From Pirellulales bacterium (GTDB taxonomy: Bacteria > Planctomycetota > Planctomycetia > Pirellulales > Lacipirellulaceae), in the NCBI GenBank assembly GCA_028279215.1, contig JANQOF010000040.1, positions 1 to 35,025 of the forward strand: a stretch of 35,025 nucleotides of DNA, written 5' to 3'. The translations under genes and the position numbers were made by a program. Below the pieces are notes generated by a model. The model was given only the letters and a program-made list of their open reading frames with translations. It had not been told where the DNA came from and did no database searches. Positions 1-8,284 of this stretch are shown piece by piece. The stretch's first letter is position 1; each line of letters starts with the position of its first letter.

Positions 1-29
1 CAATTGCGCGCAGCAAAGCTCCCGCTGGC

Positions 30-53
30 CACTCGCCACCAGCACTTGCCACT
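30..53 (+). repeat. Short dispersed repeat, copy A
   Basis: These 24 bases match 32472-32495 in the same orientation at 23 of 24 positions (core ACTCGCCACCAGC, then CTTGCCACT). In both places the match resumes shortly after with TTGCCAAAGA, which suggests one older, longer element that has gained or lost a few bases. No gene is attached. Its role is unknown. Confidence 0.6.
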
Positions 54-290
54 ACCAAATTGCCAAAGAGCGTGTGCGTTGAGAGGCGCACTATTGAATG
101 ATCTCATTGGATCAAACGGGTGGCCTAGTTTCAAGCAAAAACTTGATAGTTTCACTCCCCACTGGCGAACGGTAGTAGTCCATATCCTTAATCATCGTAG
201 TCGAAGCCTCGCTTCCGCAGGGTTTATCGAGTCTACTGACCTCCGACACGGCCAACGCAAGTGTTGAAGTTGGTTGGAGCAAGTCCACAC

Positions 291-427
291 TAGAGGGTGC
301 TTCTGCTAGCTGTAGTGATGTTGGCGCAAACGAGTCAAGTCTGGCAAGGCGGCCGAAGCAGGCGAATCTGCAGCATTCGTCGATGCAGGCCAACGTAGCC
401 AGGCGCGGACGCAGTAAGCGGGCACGC
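291..427 (+). repeat. 137-bp dispersed repeat, left copy
   Basis: By eye this aligns without gaps to 34889-35025, direct orientation, with 13 differences in 137 positions (about 90% identity). The best-conserved core runs from GATGTTGGCGCAAACGAGTC through GGCGGCCGAAGCAGGCGAAT. Differences are spread across the element. In the one minus-strand frame open in both copies they change amino acids about as often as not, so conserved coding is not supported. It could be a small non-autonomous element or a structured RNA gene. Confidence 0.8.
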
Positions 428-506
428 TACAGATAGGCGAAGGGCGCTCTAGCCCAGCGACTCACTTGCATAGGAGTCCGCTCAGATACACGCCGTTAGC
501 ACGCGC

Positions 507-869
507 CTACCCAAACAACCCGCGCTTGAGGAACGCCTTCCGCGCGGCCGCCTGATCTTTCTCGATGTCGAACAGCTTGTCGAGGCGCGAGATTTTGAAT
601 ACCTCGCGGATGTCGGGCGAGATGCCGCTGAGTTTCAGTTTGACTTTAAACTCTTTGCACTTCTTGTGAATCATCACCAGCTTGCCGAGCATCGACGACG
701 ACATGAATTGCACCGGAGCGAAGTCGAGAATCACCTTCTCTTCGGTCGTCTTGTCGAGCTGCGTGAGCACGTCTTTGGTCACCTGCTCGAGTTGCGCCTC
801 GTCGAGAATGCGGGGCGTTTGGAACTGAATTGTGAGAATACCGTCGCTGCTGTAGGTCTCGATGGCCAT
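507..869 (-). CDS. STAS-domain protein (anti-sigma factor antagonist-like)
   Basis: A 120-residue single-domain protein of the SpoIIAA/STAS class. Such proteins bind an anti-sigma factor or partner kinase when unphosphorylated and release it when a conserved serine is phosphorylated. The diagnostic stretch is ILDFAPVQFMSSSMLGKLVM (about 47-66), which aligns with the DFxxVxFMDSSGLG motif of SpoIIAA. The aspartate before the serine pair is replaced by serine (SSS at 57-59), and Ser58 is the likeliest phosphosite. The length is normal for a stand-alone STAS protein. No anti-sigma kinase or phosphatase lies beside it, so the partner is unknown. The ATG start at 869 gives a complete domain. Confidence 0.85.
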   Translation of the reverse strand: MAIETYSSDGILTIQFQTPRILDEAQLEQVTKDVLTQLDKTTEEKVILDFAPVQFMSSSMLGKLVMIHKKCKEFKVKLKLSGISPDIREVFKISRLDKLFDIEKDQAAARKAFLKRGLFG

Positions 870-1055
870 GCGTAGGGTCCTCAGAGTAGGCGACGGAATG
901 GAACTCCCACGCTGTTATATCAGGTGCTTACACGTGTGCCAATCAGCGGCGATCGGACGGCGGGAACACGCCGTGACGCACTGCGTATGAGTCATCGCCC
1001 TAGGATGCTGCATGCGCCCCAGCAAGCGGGGCGACGGAACGCGACGAAAAGAAAG

Positions 1056-1127
1056 AGGCGCCGGCCGGATTCGAACCGGCGATGTCGGATTTGCAATCCG
1101 ATGCCTTAGCCACTTGGCCACGGCGCC
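1056..1127 (-). tRNA. tRNA-Cys (anticodon GCA)
   Basis: Read on the minus strand, the sequence folds into a full cloverleaf. The acceptor stem GGCGCCG pairs with CGGCGCC, the anticodon arm is TCGGATTGCAAATCCGA with GCA in the loop, and the T arm is GCCGGTTCGAATCCGGC. The discriminator base is T (U in the RNA), as expected for tRNA-Cys. The length is 72 nt and CCA is not encoded, so it would be added after transcription. It stands alone, not in a tRNA cluster. Confidence 0.96.
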
Positions 1128-1450
1128 TGGGTAGTTCGCCCTCGAAATGGTGGGACGATAAAGTTGGATATCGACCGGCGCGATCGACATCTTTGACAAA
1201 AACTACGCAATCAACCGTTAGGGGTCAACCCCATCACGGTCAGCAGCGGCATCCAAAGTTGTTGCGGTTTAACAACTTAAGCCAGTTCGGCGGACCTGCT
1301 GGCATTGGCCGTTGGCGGCCGGCCTGTGAGTGAGGTTGCCGGTCCGACAAGATGGCGCGGTGCGAGCGTGCGGCGTCAAGCAATGCCATGCCAATCTACG
1401 ATGTTGGGCTAAGCGAAACCCTATGGTCCCATGTGCCCGGCCGACACACC

Positions 1451-1783
1451 ATGTTATCGATCTTTCGTCAGCTCCGACCGATTTCCCCTACGGAACTTGA
1501 ATCGGCGGTGCGCGCCATTGCCGCTGAGTGCCGGTCGCAGTCGACGCCGCCGCTTGGTGCGGTGACCGATGGCATGAACCGAAGCGAACTACGCGGCTAC
1601 GCGCGGGCGAGGTTTCGTCGCGCGGCGCGCAGGGCGGTGCTCAATCACTTCTCCGGGAAGCCAGCGCTGCCCACGGCGATTGTCGACACGATTCACGCCA
1701 GGGTTCTCGACTTGATGTCCCAGCAAGCTGTGCGCGAGCGCATGCTGGCTCCGACCTACAGTGCCGGCCACCGCGCGGCTTAA
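1451..1783 (+). CDS. Hypothetical protein
   Basis: A predicted protein of about 110 residues that I do not recognise. It is rich in Arg and Ala, with a helical middle (SELRGYARARFRRAARRAVL) and no signal peptide, membrane segment or catalytic motif. The frame opens further upstream with ATG codons at 1352 and 1388. I chose 1451 because the helix-like sequence begins there, but no ribosome-binding site decides the matter. It could be a small DNA- or RNA-binding protein judging by charge, which is only a guess. It may also not be a gene. Confidence 0.45.
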   Translation: MLSIFRQLRPISPTELESAVRAIAAECRSQSTPPLGAVTDGMNRSELRGYARARFRRAARRAVLNHFSGKPALPTAIVDTIHARVLDLMSQQAVRERMLAPTYSAGHRAA

Positions 1784-1825
1784 GAACGACGTGAAGCGCC
1801 GGCGCGCAACGTCCACCCAACAAAA

Positions 1826-1859
1826 CGAGCCCCGGCAGCGCGTGGTCTACCAGGGCTCG
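1826..1859 (-). terminator. Predicted rho-independent terminator of the small lipoprotein gene
   Basis: On the minus strand CGAGCCC (1859-1853) pairs with GGGCTCG (1832-1826) across a long loop that may itself fold, and TTTTGTT follows. It begins 23 bases past the stop codon of the 1883-2029 gene, where a terminator would be expected. Confidence 0.6.
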
Positions 1860-1882
1860 TGGGCGTTATCAAAAACGAACGA

Positions 1883-2029
1883 CTACTCTTTAGCGTCCGA
1901 GCCACTGTCGCCGCCGGTGTCGGCGGGTGGTGCAGAATCAGCGGGTTCCATATCTTTCTTTTCAGCACTGCAGCCGACCGAGTAGCCGACCAGGGTTACC
2001 ATCAACATTAGCGTGGCAAACTTCTTCAT
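1883..2029 (-). CDS. Very small predicted lipoprotein (48 aa)
   Basis: A 48-codon gene, easily missed because of its size. It encodes MKKFATLMLMVTLVGYSVGC, then a short acidic, Pro/Ala/Gly/Ser-rich tail ending SDAKE. The first 19 residues form a typical signal sequence with two lysines, a hydrophobic core and a lipobox-like SVGC. Cys20 would be lipidated and become residue 1 of a mature peptide of only 29 residues. An upstream CAGGAG on the minus strand, about 9 bases before the ATG, is one of the better ribosome-binding sites in the window. A hairpin plus T-run follows the stop. Function is unknown; small lipoproteins with disordered acidic tails are common in planctomycetes. Confidence 0.7.
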   Translation of the reverse strand: MKKFATLMLMVTLVGYSVGCSAEKKDMEPADSAPPADTGGDSGSDAKE

Positions 2030-2402
2030 CGCAAAAATCTCCTGTCAGAAGGACTTGCGCCCAACGAGGGGCAAACGAAACAGTTTTCTCGTGGGTCCGC
2101 CGAGGCGTAATGTGCCTCGTGCATTTCTTTGTTCGCCGAGGGCGACCGAATCTTGGGTTTCCGCAAAGTCGCCTCATCCTACCAGTGGCCAGCGGCATAC
2201 GCCACGGGTCGCCGCATCGCCATTGGTCGCCGCAAAGCACCCAATCGGTAATAATTACCAGAAGAGATGCCGGTCGTAACGGCTCCCGGACGAAAGTAAC
2301 GCCTGCGAGCGGTGTTGGCCGAATCATGCTTTAGGTCTGCTGAGGGCCTTTGACGTGGTTGAACCTATCCTCAAAGTCGGTCCCAAACTTACGAGTGTTT
2401 CC
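2030..2402. other. Intergenic region between divergent small secreted proteins
   Basis: No gene is recognised. It must hold the promoter of the small lipoprotein (leftward) and of the secreted protein at 2403 (rightward). The one clear element is the perfect dyad GGTAAT-A-ATTACC at 2247-2259, possibly an operator. No convincing -35/-10 pair was found. Confidence 0.4.
2247..2259. promoter_or_regulatory. Perfect 13-base dyad, candidate operator
   Basis: The sequence GGTAATAATTACC is a perfect 6-1-6 inverted repeat, AT-rich against a GC-rich background. It lies between two divergently transcribed genes. This is the form of a small dimeric-regulator site, but no regulator gene is adjacent and chance is not excluded. 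Confidence 0.25.
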
Positions 2403-2768
2403 ATGAACGCGCTGTTTGTCCATTTCTCGGCGGTACTGATTTGCTCGCTTGCGAGCGTGGCCGCGGCCCAGGATGTCAGCCTACAAACGGAGACCGAAAA
2501 GCTCGCCGAGGATTCGAGCTGGTATGGCGAACCGACTTCGCCAGTGCACGTGACACCACGAATGATCATCCAACAAAAGGCCCAACTGCGAGCCCAGCAG
2601 CGGATTGCCCGGATGGAATCGCTCAAGTGGTATGGCTTCAGCGCCTCGCGCCCGTTGTATAATGCCACGCCTTTTACTGGCATTCCGTCGCCCCGCTACG
2701 AGATGCCGGGCGGTCGACCGTTCGCTTGGTATCCTTACAGTGGTGCGAGCGTGATCATCGTAAGGTAG
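2403..2768 (+). CDS. Small secreted protein, planctomycete type
   Basis: A 121-residue protein with an N-terminal signal peptide (MNALFVHFSAVLICSLASVAAA, cleavage likely after AAA). The mature part begins QDVSLQTETEK and contains the charged helix VTPRMIIQQKAQLRAQQRIA followed by SLKWYGFSASRP, then a Pro/Tyr/Gly-rich C-terminus. I recall similar sequences with the WYGxSxxRP pattern from Pirellulales proteomes, but no function is known to me. The frame is open upstream from 2355. I chose the ATG at 2403 because it places the signal peptide at the N-terminus. It ends 26 bases before the stop of the convergent aldehyde dehydrogenase gene. Confidence 0.7.
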   Translation: MNALFVHFSAVLICSLASVAAAQDVSLQTETEKLAEDSSWYGEPTSPVHVTPRMIIQQKAQLRAQQRIARMESLKWYGFSASRPLYNATPFTGIPSPRYEMPGGRPFAWYPYSGASVIIVR

Positions 2769-2794
2769 CGCCCTTGAGCGGCTGGATCACCAGC

Positions 2795-4231
2795 TTACTC
2801 GTTAGGCGGCATCCTCATCACCAACAGTCGCTGCTCGGTCATGTCGTTGATAGAGTAGCGGATTCCCTCGCGGCCGAGGCCGCTCTCTTTCACACCGCCG
2901 TACGGCATGTTGTCGACGCGCCAACTCGGCACGTCGCCAACCACGACGCCGCCGACTTCGATTTCGTCCCACGCCTGTTGGACCTTCACCCAGTCGCGGG
3001 TGAAGATGCCGGCTTGCAAGCCAAACTGACTGTCGTTCACTTTGCGAATCGCTTCGTCGAACGAGTGAAACTTGCTCAGCACCGCCACCGGGCCAAACGC
3101 CTCCTCAGCGCAGAGGTTAAGTTCTTCGGGCACTCCTTCGAGCAAAGTTGCCTCGAGCATCGCGCCGTCGCGCGTGCCGCCACAAAGGAGCCTGCCGCCG
3201 GCCTCTACAGCTTCATTGATCCACCTTTCCAAACGCTCGGCCTCTTGCGCCGAGATCATTGGGCCGATGAACGTCGACTCGTCCTTCGGGTCGCCCATCT
3301 TCAGGTTCGTGGTTGCAGCGACTAGTCGCTGCCTGAAATCGTCGTACACCCGCTGGTGAATGAGGATCCGCTGCACGCCAATACAGCTTTGTCCCGATTG
3401 ATAGAACGCGCCGACAGTGATTCGTTCGACCGCGTCGTCGAGGTCGGCGTCTTCGTCCACCACCACCGCGGCGTTGCCCCCCAGTTCGAGCACCACCGGC
3501 TTCTTGCCCGCCTGCTGTTTGAGTTTCCAGCCCACGGCCGCCGAGCCCGTGAAGGACAGCAGCTTGAGTCGCTCGTCGGTCGTGAACAGCGAAGCGCCTT
3601 CGCGATGGCAAGGGAGAATCGAAAACGCACCTTGCGGCAAATCGGTCTCAGCGAGCACCTCACCAATCATCAGCGCCCCGATCGGCGTTAGGCTGGCGGG
3701 CTTGAGCACAAATGGGCACCCCGCGGCAATCGCGGGCGCCATCTTGTGCGCGGCTAGATTCAGCGGGAAGTTGAACGGTGCGATGAATGAGCACGCGCCG
3801 ATGGGCACCCGCTTCACCATGCCGCGGTAGCCCCTGGCGCGCGGCGAGATTTCGAGGTTGAGCACTTCGCCATGGATCCGCACCGACTCTTCGGCAGCTA
3901 TACGAAATGTGTCGATCAGTCGGCCAACCTCGCCGCGAGAATCCTTGATCGGTTTGCCCGCCTCGATGCACAGCAACATCGCCAACTCGTCGAACCGCTC
4001 CCGGAATCGAGTTGCGCAGTGATTAAGTACACCCTGTCGCTCGTAGGGCGGGAGCTTGCGCATGGCCTCGGTCGCCTGATCGGCGGCCGCGATGGCCCGA
4101 TCGATGTCGTCGGGCGATGCCATTGCCACCCGCGTAGCGACTTCGCCGGAGTATTTGTCGGTGACCCCCAAGTCGGCATTGGGCGTCTCGGGCTGATTGG
4201 CCAAGTAGAAGGGGTAGGAGTTTCTGAGCAT
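2795..4231 (-). CDS. NAD(P)-dependent aldehyde dehydrogenase family protein
   Basis: A 478-residue member of the aldehyde dehydrogenase superfamily, which oxidises an aldehyde to a carboxylate through a cysteine thiohemiacetal. Visible landmarks are the oxyanion Asn154 (APFNFPLN), the cofactor-binding Lys177 (FVLKPAS), FTGS at 227-230, the general base Glu249 in LELGGN, the nucleophile Cys283 in GQSCIGVQR, and EEAFGP at 376-381. All catalytic residues are present and the length is standard. GQSCIGVQR resembles the subgroup that includes non-phosphorylating glyceraldehyde-3-phosphate and phosphonoacetaldehyde/lactaldehyde dehydrogenases, but the substrate cannot be read from sequence alone. 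It is cytosolic and appears monocistronic. Confidence 0.95.
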   Translation of the reverse strand: MLRNSYPFYLANQPETPNADLGVTDKYSGEVATRVAMASPDDIDRAIAAADQATEAMRKLPPYERQGVLNHCATRFRERFDELAMLLCIEAGKPIKDSRGEVGRLIDTFRIAAEESVRIHGEVLNLEISPRARGYRGMVKRVPIGACSFIAPFNFPLNLAAHKMAPAIAAGCPFVLKPASLTPIGALMIGEVLAETDLPQGAFSILPCHREGASLFTTDERLKLLSFTGSAAVGWKLKQQAGKKPVVLELGGNAAVVVDEDADLDDAVERITVGAFYQSGQSCIGVQRILIHQRVYDDFRQRLVAATTNLKMGDPKDESTFIGPMISAQEAERLERWINEAVEAGGRLLCGGTRDGAMLEATLLEGVPEELNLCAEEAFGPVAVLSKFHSFDEAIRKVNDSQFGLQAGIFTRDWVKVQQAWDEIEVGGVVVGDVPSWRVDNMPYGGVKESGLGREGIRYSINDMTEQRLLVMRMPPNE

Positions 4232-4419
4232 GGCGGTTCACTCGGACCTGGTTGCCTGCACTGGCAAAACTCAATTTCGTCGATCGTTGTCGCCACGTCC
4301 AGCCAATCCGGCCTGCCGCGCTTGAGCTTCCGCCAGCGGCGAGTGTATGTTTAGGACTTTGCGGGCCCGCTTGGTTCGGGCAAACGGACTAGCATTCCTA
4401 ATCGAGAAGGACAAACGCC

Positions 4420-4911
4420 ATGGTGGGATTTCGGATTCAATTGTCGATGGTCGCGTTGTTGGGTTTAGCGGTGGGCGGATGCGGCGGCGGAACCACGACC
4501 GAAACACCTGCCACCAACGGTACTGGCGACGCGCACGCCGACCATGAGAATGGCCACACGGAACCAAAGACTCTCGCCGAGGCGGTGGAAACTCTATCCG
4601 AAGCCAATACCGAACTTGCCGAAGCCTACAAAGCGGCCGACGTAAAGGCGGTCGACAACGTGTGGCACGAAGTCTACCCAGTGGCGAAGAAGACCAAGGA
4701 ACTGATTTCGAACGCCGGATTGGATCGATACGATGAGGAAGACGCCCAAGCCGCGCAAGCGCAGCTCATCGAGGTGCTCGAAAAGTTGCACCCGCCGCAT
4801 GGCGCCGACGCGAAAGTCGACCCGGCCGCATATGACGCTGAGGCCGACAGCCTGAAGGACGCCATCAATAATCTCAGGACGGCATCGGACAAAGCCAAAG
4901 CGAGCGAGTAG
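4420..4911 (+). CDS. Predicted lipoprotein with helical periplasmic domain
   Basis: A 163-residue lipoprotein. The signal sequence MVGFRIQLSMVALLGLAVGG ends at a lipobox, with Cys21 as the lipidation site, and is followed by a GGGTTTETPATNG linker and a His/Asp-rich patch (DAHADHENGH). Residues about 53-160 are strongly helical (EAVETLSEANTELAEAYKAA and so on), suggesting a small helical bundle. The His-rich patch might bind metal; that is inference. GAGAAGGA upstream of the ATG is a plausible ribosome-binding site and supports this start. The gene is followed by an AAA+ ATPase 111 bases later, and co-transcription is possible but unproven. Confidence 0.75.
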   Translation: MVGFRIQLSMVALLGLAVGGCGGGTTTETPATNGTGDAHADHENGHTEPKTLAEAVETLSEANTELAEAYKAADVKAVDNVWHEVYPVAKKTKELISNAGLDRYDEEDAQAAQAQLIEVLEKLHPPHGADAKVDPAAYDAEADSLKDAINNLRTASDKAKASE

Positions 4912-5022
4912 CGACCACGGAATGTACCTTGGTATCCAAAAGGCTCGTTGCTTGGCAGCTAATCAGGCGGCGCTATAATTCGTCGACAATCAACGGCCAC
5001 CTTGAGCTACCGGACCGCGCCC

Positions 5023-6498
5023 ATGCCGCCAACGACAACCCTTCCAACGACTCTCGCCGAACTGCGCGACTTTGGCTGGCGCACCAAATCGGTGAAGCAG
5101 GAAATCTGCGATAACTTCACTGCACGCCTTGCCGCAGGCGACGAGTTGTACCCTGGCATCGTGGGCTACGACGACACGGTGCTGCCTGAAATCAACATCG
5201 CATTGTTGGCACAGCACGACATGCTGTTCCTCGGCGAGAAGGGCCAAGCCAAGAGTCGCCTGATGCGGCTGCTGGCCACGTTTCTCGACGACAGCATTCC
5301 CTACATCGACGACGCGCACATCTCGCTTCACGACGACCCACTGAACCCCATCACGCGCCGCGGACGTCAACTGATCGCCAACGTGCCGGCCGACGAAGTT
5401 CCAATCGCTTGGTGGCCCCGCGACGAACGCTACGCCGAACGGCTCGCGCCAGGCACAAAGTTCGCCGATATCATAGGCGAGATTGATCCATCGAAGTTGG
5501 CCGGCGGCGTGAGCATGGGAGCCGAAGAGGCGCTGCACTTCGGGCTGATCCCTCGCATGCATCGCGGCATCTTCGCGATGAACGAACTACCCGAACTCGA
5601 CGAGCTGGTACAGGTTGGCTTGTTCAACATCCTAGAAGAGCGCGACGTACAGATTCGAGGCTATCCGGTGAAGTTCGACATCGACGTGATGATCCTCTTC
5701 TCCGCAAACCCGGCGACCTACAACCGCAGCGGCAAGGTCATTCCACAACTAAAAGACCGCATCGGTTCCGTGATCCACACGCATTACCCGCTGGAACGTG
5801 ACTTGGGAATCGAGATCATGGAGCAAGAAGTGGACAGGGGGGATGAGAGGTCAGAGGCTGGAGATCCGAAAAATGTTGGCAACCCCGATCTCCGACCTCT
5901 GACCTCCGATCTCGCGGTAGTCATTCCCTACTTCATGAAGGAGCTGGTCGAGGAGATCAGTCGCGCGGCGCGCAACTCAAAATACATCGATCACGAGTCA
6001 GGCATCAGCGCGCGGCTTTCAATTGCCAACTACCGCACCATGCTCGCCAGCGCCAAACACCGGGCGGCCGTGCTGGGCGAGTCGCCTGCCGTGCCGCGGA
6101 TCAGCGACTTGGGTCACTTGTACGCCAGTTCACTCGGCAAGCTGGAACTCGATCTGATGGGTTCACATCAGATGAGCGAGCGCCAGGTGCTCGAATCCGT
6201 GGTGGCCGCGGCGATCGCCACTGTGTTTGGTGAGTACGTCGAAGAGCATGGCTTGGCCGAGATCGCCCAGATCTTCGCCGAAGGCGTCAAGATCGAGGTC
6301 GGCGACATGCTCCCCTCCGCCCACTACGCCACGCTACTCCAACGCGTGCCACCGGTGTGGGAAAAAGCCTTCGAGGTCAACGCTGCCGAAAGCGACGCAG
6401 TACGCGCGAGTTGCGTGGAATTTGTATTGGCGGGCCTGTACGCGACCGATCGAATCAGTCGCAGCCAGTCGCACGGCCGGATAGTTTATGAGATGTGA
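5023..6498 (+). CDS. MoxR/magnesium-chelatase-like AAA+ ATPase with in-frame palindromic insert
   Basis: A 491-residue AAA+ protein related to ChlI/MoxR ATPases, which remodel or activate partner proteins using ATP. The Walker A-like loop is GEKGQAKSR (71-79). The Walker B region is [18 protein letters not shown], in which the usual DE pair reads NE (187-188). Sensor 1 is in [10 protein letters not shown] (225-234), and [17 protein letters not shown] is the typical helix-2-insert-like region. I chose the ATG at 5023 (MPPTTT) over the GTG- or TTG-type start at 5002. Residues about 271-297 are encoded by a palindromic repeat (5847-5906) that interrupts the conserved fold between EIMEQEV and AVVIPYF. 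Chelatase-type ATPases usually pair with a VWA protein, but none is adjacent. Confidence 0.88.
   Translation: MPPTTTLPTTLAELRDFGWRTKSVKQEICDNFTARLAAGDELYPGIVGYDDTVLPEINIALLAQHDMLFLGEKGQAKSRLMRLLATFLDDSIPYIDDAHISLHDDPLNPITRRGRQLIANVPADEVPIAWWPRDERYAERLAPGTKFADIIGEIDPSKLAGGVSMGAEEALHFGLIPRMHRGIFAMNELPELDELVQVGLFNILEERDVQIRGYPVKFDIDVMILFSANPATYNRSGKVIPQLKDRIGSVIHTHYPLERDLGIEIMEQEVDRGDERSEAGDPKNVGNPDLRPLTSDLAVVIPYFMKELVEEISRAARNSKYIDHESGISARLSIANYRTMLASAKHRAAVLGESPAVPRISDLGHLYASSLGKLELDLMGSHQMSERQVLESVVAAAIATVFGEYVEEHGLAEIAQIFAEGVKIEVGDMLPSAHYATLLQRVPPVWEKAFEVNAAESDAVRASCVEFVLAGLYATDRISRSQSHGRIVYEM
5847..5906. repeat. Palindromic element inserted in frame in the AAA+ ATPase gene
   Basis: The left arm 5847-5866 (GAGGTCAGAGGCTGGAGATC) and the right arm 5887-5906 (GATCTCCGACCTCTGACCTC) are inverted copies matching at 18 of 20 positions, with a 20-base spacer. 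The element keeps the reading frame and adds roughly 27 hydrophilic residues with no resemblance to the family. It looks like a mobile palindromic element comparable in behaviour to Rickettsia palindromic elements. That comparison is inference. Confidence 0.75.
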
Positions 6499-6534
6499 CA
6501 TTAGGGGCGCGCCGCGGAACGGCGTTGGCGCCGA

Positions 6535-6556
6535 GCCAGGGGCGTGAACCCCTGGC
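6535..6556. terminator. Hairpin between convergent genes, possible bidirectional terminator
   Basis: GCCAGGGG (6535-6542) pairs perfectly with CCCCTGGC (6549-6556) around the 6-base loop CGTGAA. The flanking GTTGGCGCC and CACCGACGG extend the dyad imperfectly. It lies between the ends of the ATPase gene (+) and the GspF-type gene (-). There is no T-run on either side, so it may be a dispersed repeat rather than a classical terminator. Confidence 0.45.
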
Positions 6557-6594
6557 ACCGACGGCTGCCGCAACGAGCTGGACAAAATGGGCCT

Positions 6595-7641
6595 CTACCA
6601 CTCCAGCACCTCGTTAATGGGCCCTAAGTAGAACACGATAAACAGCCGAAAGATCATGGCGATGATCAGCGCGGCGATCATCACCCAGATGGCGATTCCG
6701 GCTACCATAGCGATCCATTGCATGGCCGTTTCGGCCTCGATCTCGTACTGCTTGGTGAGCCGGGCCATCGATTCGGAGATCTGCCCGCTCTCTTCGGCCA
6801 CAGCCAGAGCGTCCAGAAACTCGGGGGGAAACGCCCCGCTATTGGCGAAGGCACGGTGCAGAGGTTGTCCGCTCGCAATGTCGGCAACCATCTGGTCGGA
6901 GTGGGAGATGTAGAAATCGTTACCAGTCGAGCGCAAGACCAGCGGCACCATTTGCCTAAGGTCCATCTCGACATTGAGCAACAGATGCAACGTCCAACTA
7001 ACTCGCGCCAGGCAGATCTTCTGAATTGCGCTGCCTACGCCCGGCAGCGACGTAACAAACCGCTGCAGCGGCGCAACCCAAAACACGCCACGCCGCATTG
7101 CGGTGACAACGGTCGCGATCGCCAGCGTGATGAAGATGATCAAGCTGACATAGATCGCTAGGCCCCTCGTGCCGACGAGTCCAATACCCAATGGATCCAT
7201 GGGATTGCCGTTGATATCCTCAGCTCCCATCGCCCCAAGGATCCAAATCAACAATCCAATCACCACAATCGCGGCGAACAGTTGGAGCATCGGCCACGCA
7301 AGCAGGCCGAGGAACGTCCGGCTTAGCTGGTGACGGACCTGATAGTGATGAGACAGCCTATTCAGGACTTCGGAGGTTTGCCCTGTTCGCTCGCCGACAT
7401 GGACCATCTCAAGGAACAGCCGCGGAAACAGCTTGCCGGTCCTGGCCAGCGATTCGGCAAACGGCTCACCACGCTCGATGCCGGCTTGGACCAATTGAAA
7501 GGCCTCTTTGACTCGCCTTGGGGCGTTGTCGGTCTCTCGCTTCCACACCTTGCGAATGTCGATGCCGGCCGACAGTCCAATCGCCAAACGGTGCGAAAGG
7601 TTAGCAAGGCGTTTGCCGGTGATGTGCGGCGAGAACAGCAT
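6595..7641 (-). CDS. Type II secretion system F (GspF/PilC-like) membrane protein
   Basis: A 348-residue protein with the two tandem T2SSF domains of GspF/PilC, the inner-membrane platform proteins of type II secretion and type IV pili. The first copy is about residues 12-115 (LSHRLAIGLSAGIDIRKVWK and LEMVHVGERTGQTSEVLNRL). The second is about 212-310 (LNVEMDLRQMVPLVLRSTGN and LAVAEESGQISESMARLTKQ). Membrane segments are at roughly 112-138, 160-182 and 309-340. The family usually reaches about 400 residues, and the N-terminal cytoplasmic extension is short here. No GspE, GspG or pilin gene is nearby, so it is an orphan. The thermonuclease gene upstream ends 29 bases before the start, suggesting one transcript. 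Confidence 0.88.
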   Translation of the reverse strand: MLFSPHITGKRLANLSHRLAIGLSAGIDIRKVWKRETDNAPRRVKEAFQLVQAGIERGEPFAESLARTGKLFPRLFLEMVHVGERTGQTSEVLNRLSHHYQVRHQLSRTFLGLLAWPMLQLFAAIVVIGLLIWILGAMGAEDINGNPMDPLGIGLVGTRGLAIYVSLIIFITLAIATVVTAMRRGVFWVAPLQRFVTSLPGVGSAIQKICLARVSWTLHLLLNVEMDLRQMVPLVLRSTGNDFYISHSDQMVADIASGQPLHRAFANSGAFPPEFLDALAVAEESGQISESMARLTKQYEIEAETAMQWIAMVAGIAIWVMIAALIIAMIFRLFIVFYLGPINEVLEW

Positions 7642-7670
7642 GCGAGCGTTACGAGATCCGTGCCCCAGCG

Positions 7671-8216
7671 CTACTGGCTTGCGCCGGAAGGAGGTTGTTC
7701 ATTCGACCAAATGCCACGACGACCTGCACGAGCTTCGTCCTGTGCTGCTGCGAGCCGTCGTTTCATTGTACCGCTGTAACGGTAGCCAAGCCGAGCCCTC
7801 GCCAAGCCGGCCCGCACCAGTTCCTCGTTGAGCAACTGATCGCCGCGCCACACGAAGGCCAACGTGCGACCATAGTCGTCGAGTCGTTCCGAACCGAACG
7901 TGAGGCGCACCTCGCCGCCCGCATCCTCCACGAATTGCTTGGTGAAGTCACTCGCCTCTGGGCCCCACGGTTCGACCGGGTAATCGGGGCGAACCGTTTC
8001 GGGTGTGTCGATGCCCTGCAGCCGGACCCGTTCGCCCGAACGAAGCAGTAGGGTGTCGCCGTCAACCACCCGTTTCACCTGGTGTAGCCCTTCGTCGAGC
8101 GATCCGTTCGGCGCGGGCGCCACCTGATCGTATGCCCAACGAATTGCCACCAACAGCGCGAGGCCAAGCAACCACCACAGTTGTTTTGACGCTCGACGAG
8201 AGAACCGTGCCGGCAT
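7671..8216 (-). CDS. Membrane-anchored thermonuclease (staphylococcal nuclease-like)
   Basis: A 181-residue SNase-fold protein, a Ca2+-dependent nuclease of extracytoplasmic DNA/RNA. One N-terminal membrane segment (about 12-29, LWWLLGLALLVAIRWAY) would anchor the domain outside the cytoplasm. The catalytic set is present: Asp52 in VVDGDT, Arg65 and Asp70 in VRLQGIDTPE, Glu73, and Arg117 in DDYGRTLA, matching Asp21, Arg35, Asp40, Glu43 and Arg87 of the staphylococcal enzyme. ATG 8216 (MPARFSRRA) is preferred over an upstream ATG at 8255, because it places positive charges directly before the membrane segment. It is likely co-transcribed with the GspF-type gene. Nutritional degradation of extracellular DNA is a plausible role. 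Confidence 0.88.
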   Translation of the reverse strand: MPARFSRRASKQLWWLLGLALLVAIRWAYDQVAPAPNGSLDEGLHQVKRVVDGDTLLLRSGERVRLQGIDTPETVRPDYPVEPWGPEASDFTKQFVEDAGGEVRLTFGSERLDDYGRTLAFVWRGDQLLNEELVRAGLARARLGYRYSGTMKRRLAAAQDEARAGRRGIWSNEQPPSGASQ

Positions 8217-8284
8217 GAATATCCAACCCCTTATGAATATCCAACACTGTCGCACTTCAGCAGCACGAAGTGCAACGGCAACGG

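Larger units (their letters stand above)
1..506. other. Gene-free, repeat-bearing intergenic region
   Basis: I recognise no convincing gene here. The open frames on both strands show no family resemblance, and the longest minus-strand one runs through a repeat that recurs at the far end of the window. The stretch holds two repeat copies (30-53 and 291-427), each with a partner beyond position 32400. It lies downstream of the STAS gene, which is transcribed toward it. Confidence 0.6.

Noticed and set aside
112..393. Minus-strand open frame sharing about 30 residues with one at 34755-34994
   Set aside because: The shared residues come from the 137-bp repeat. Differences between the copies are not biased to synonymous sites, so the repeat explains the similarity better than a protein family.
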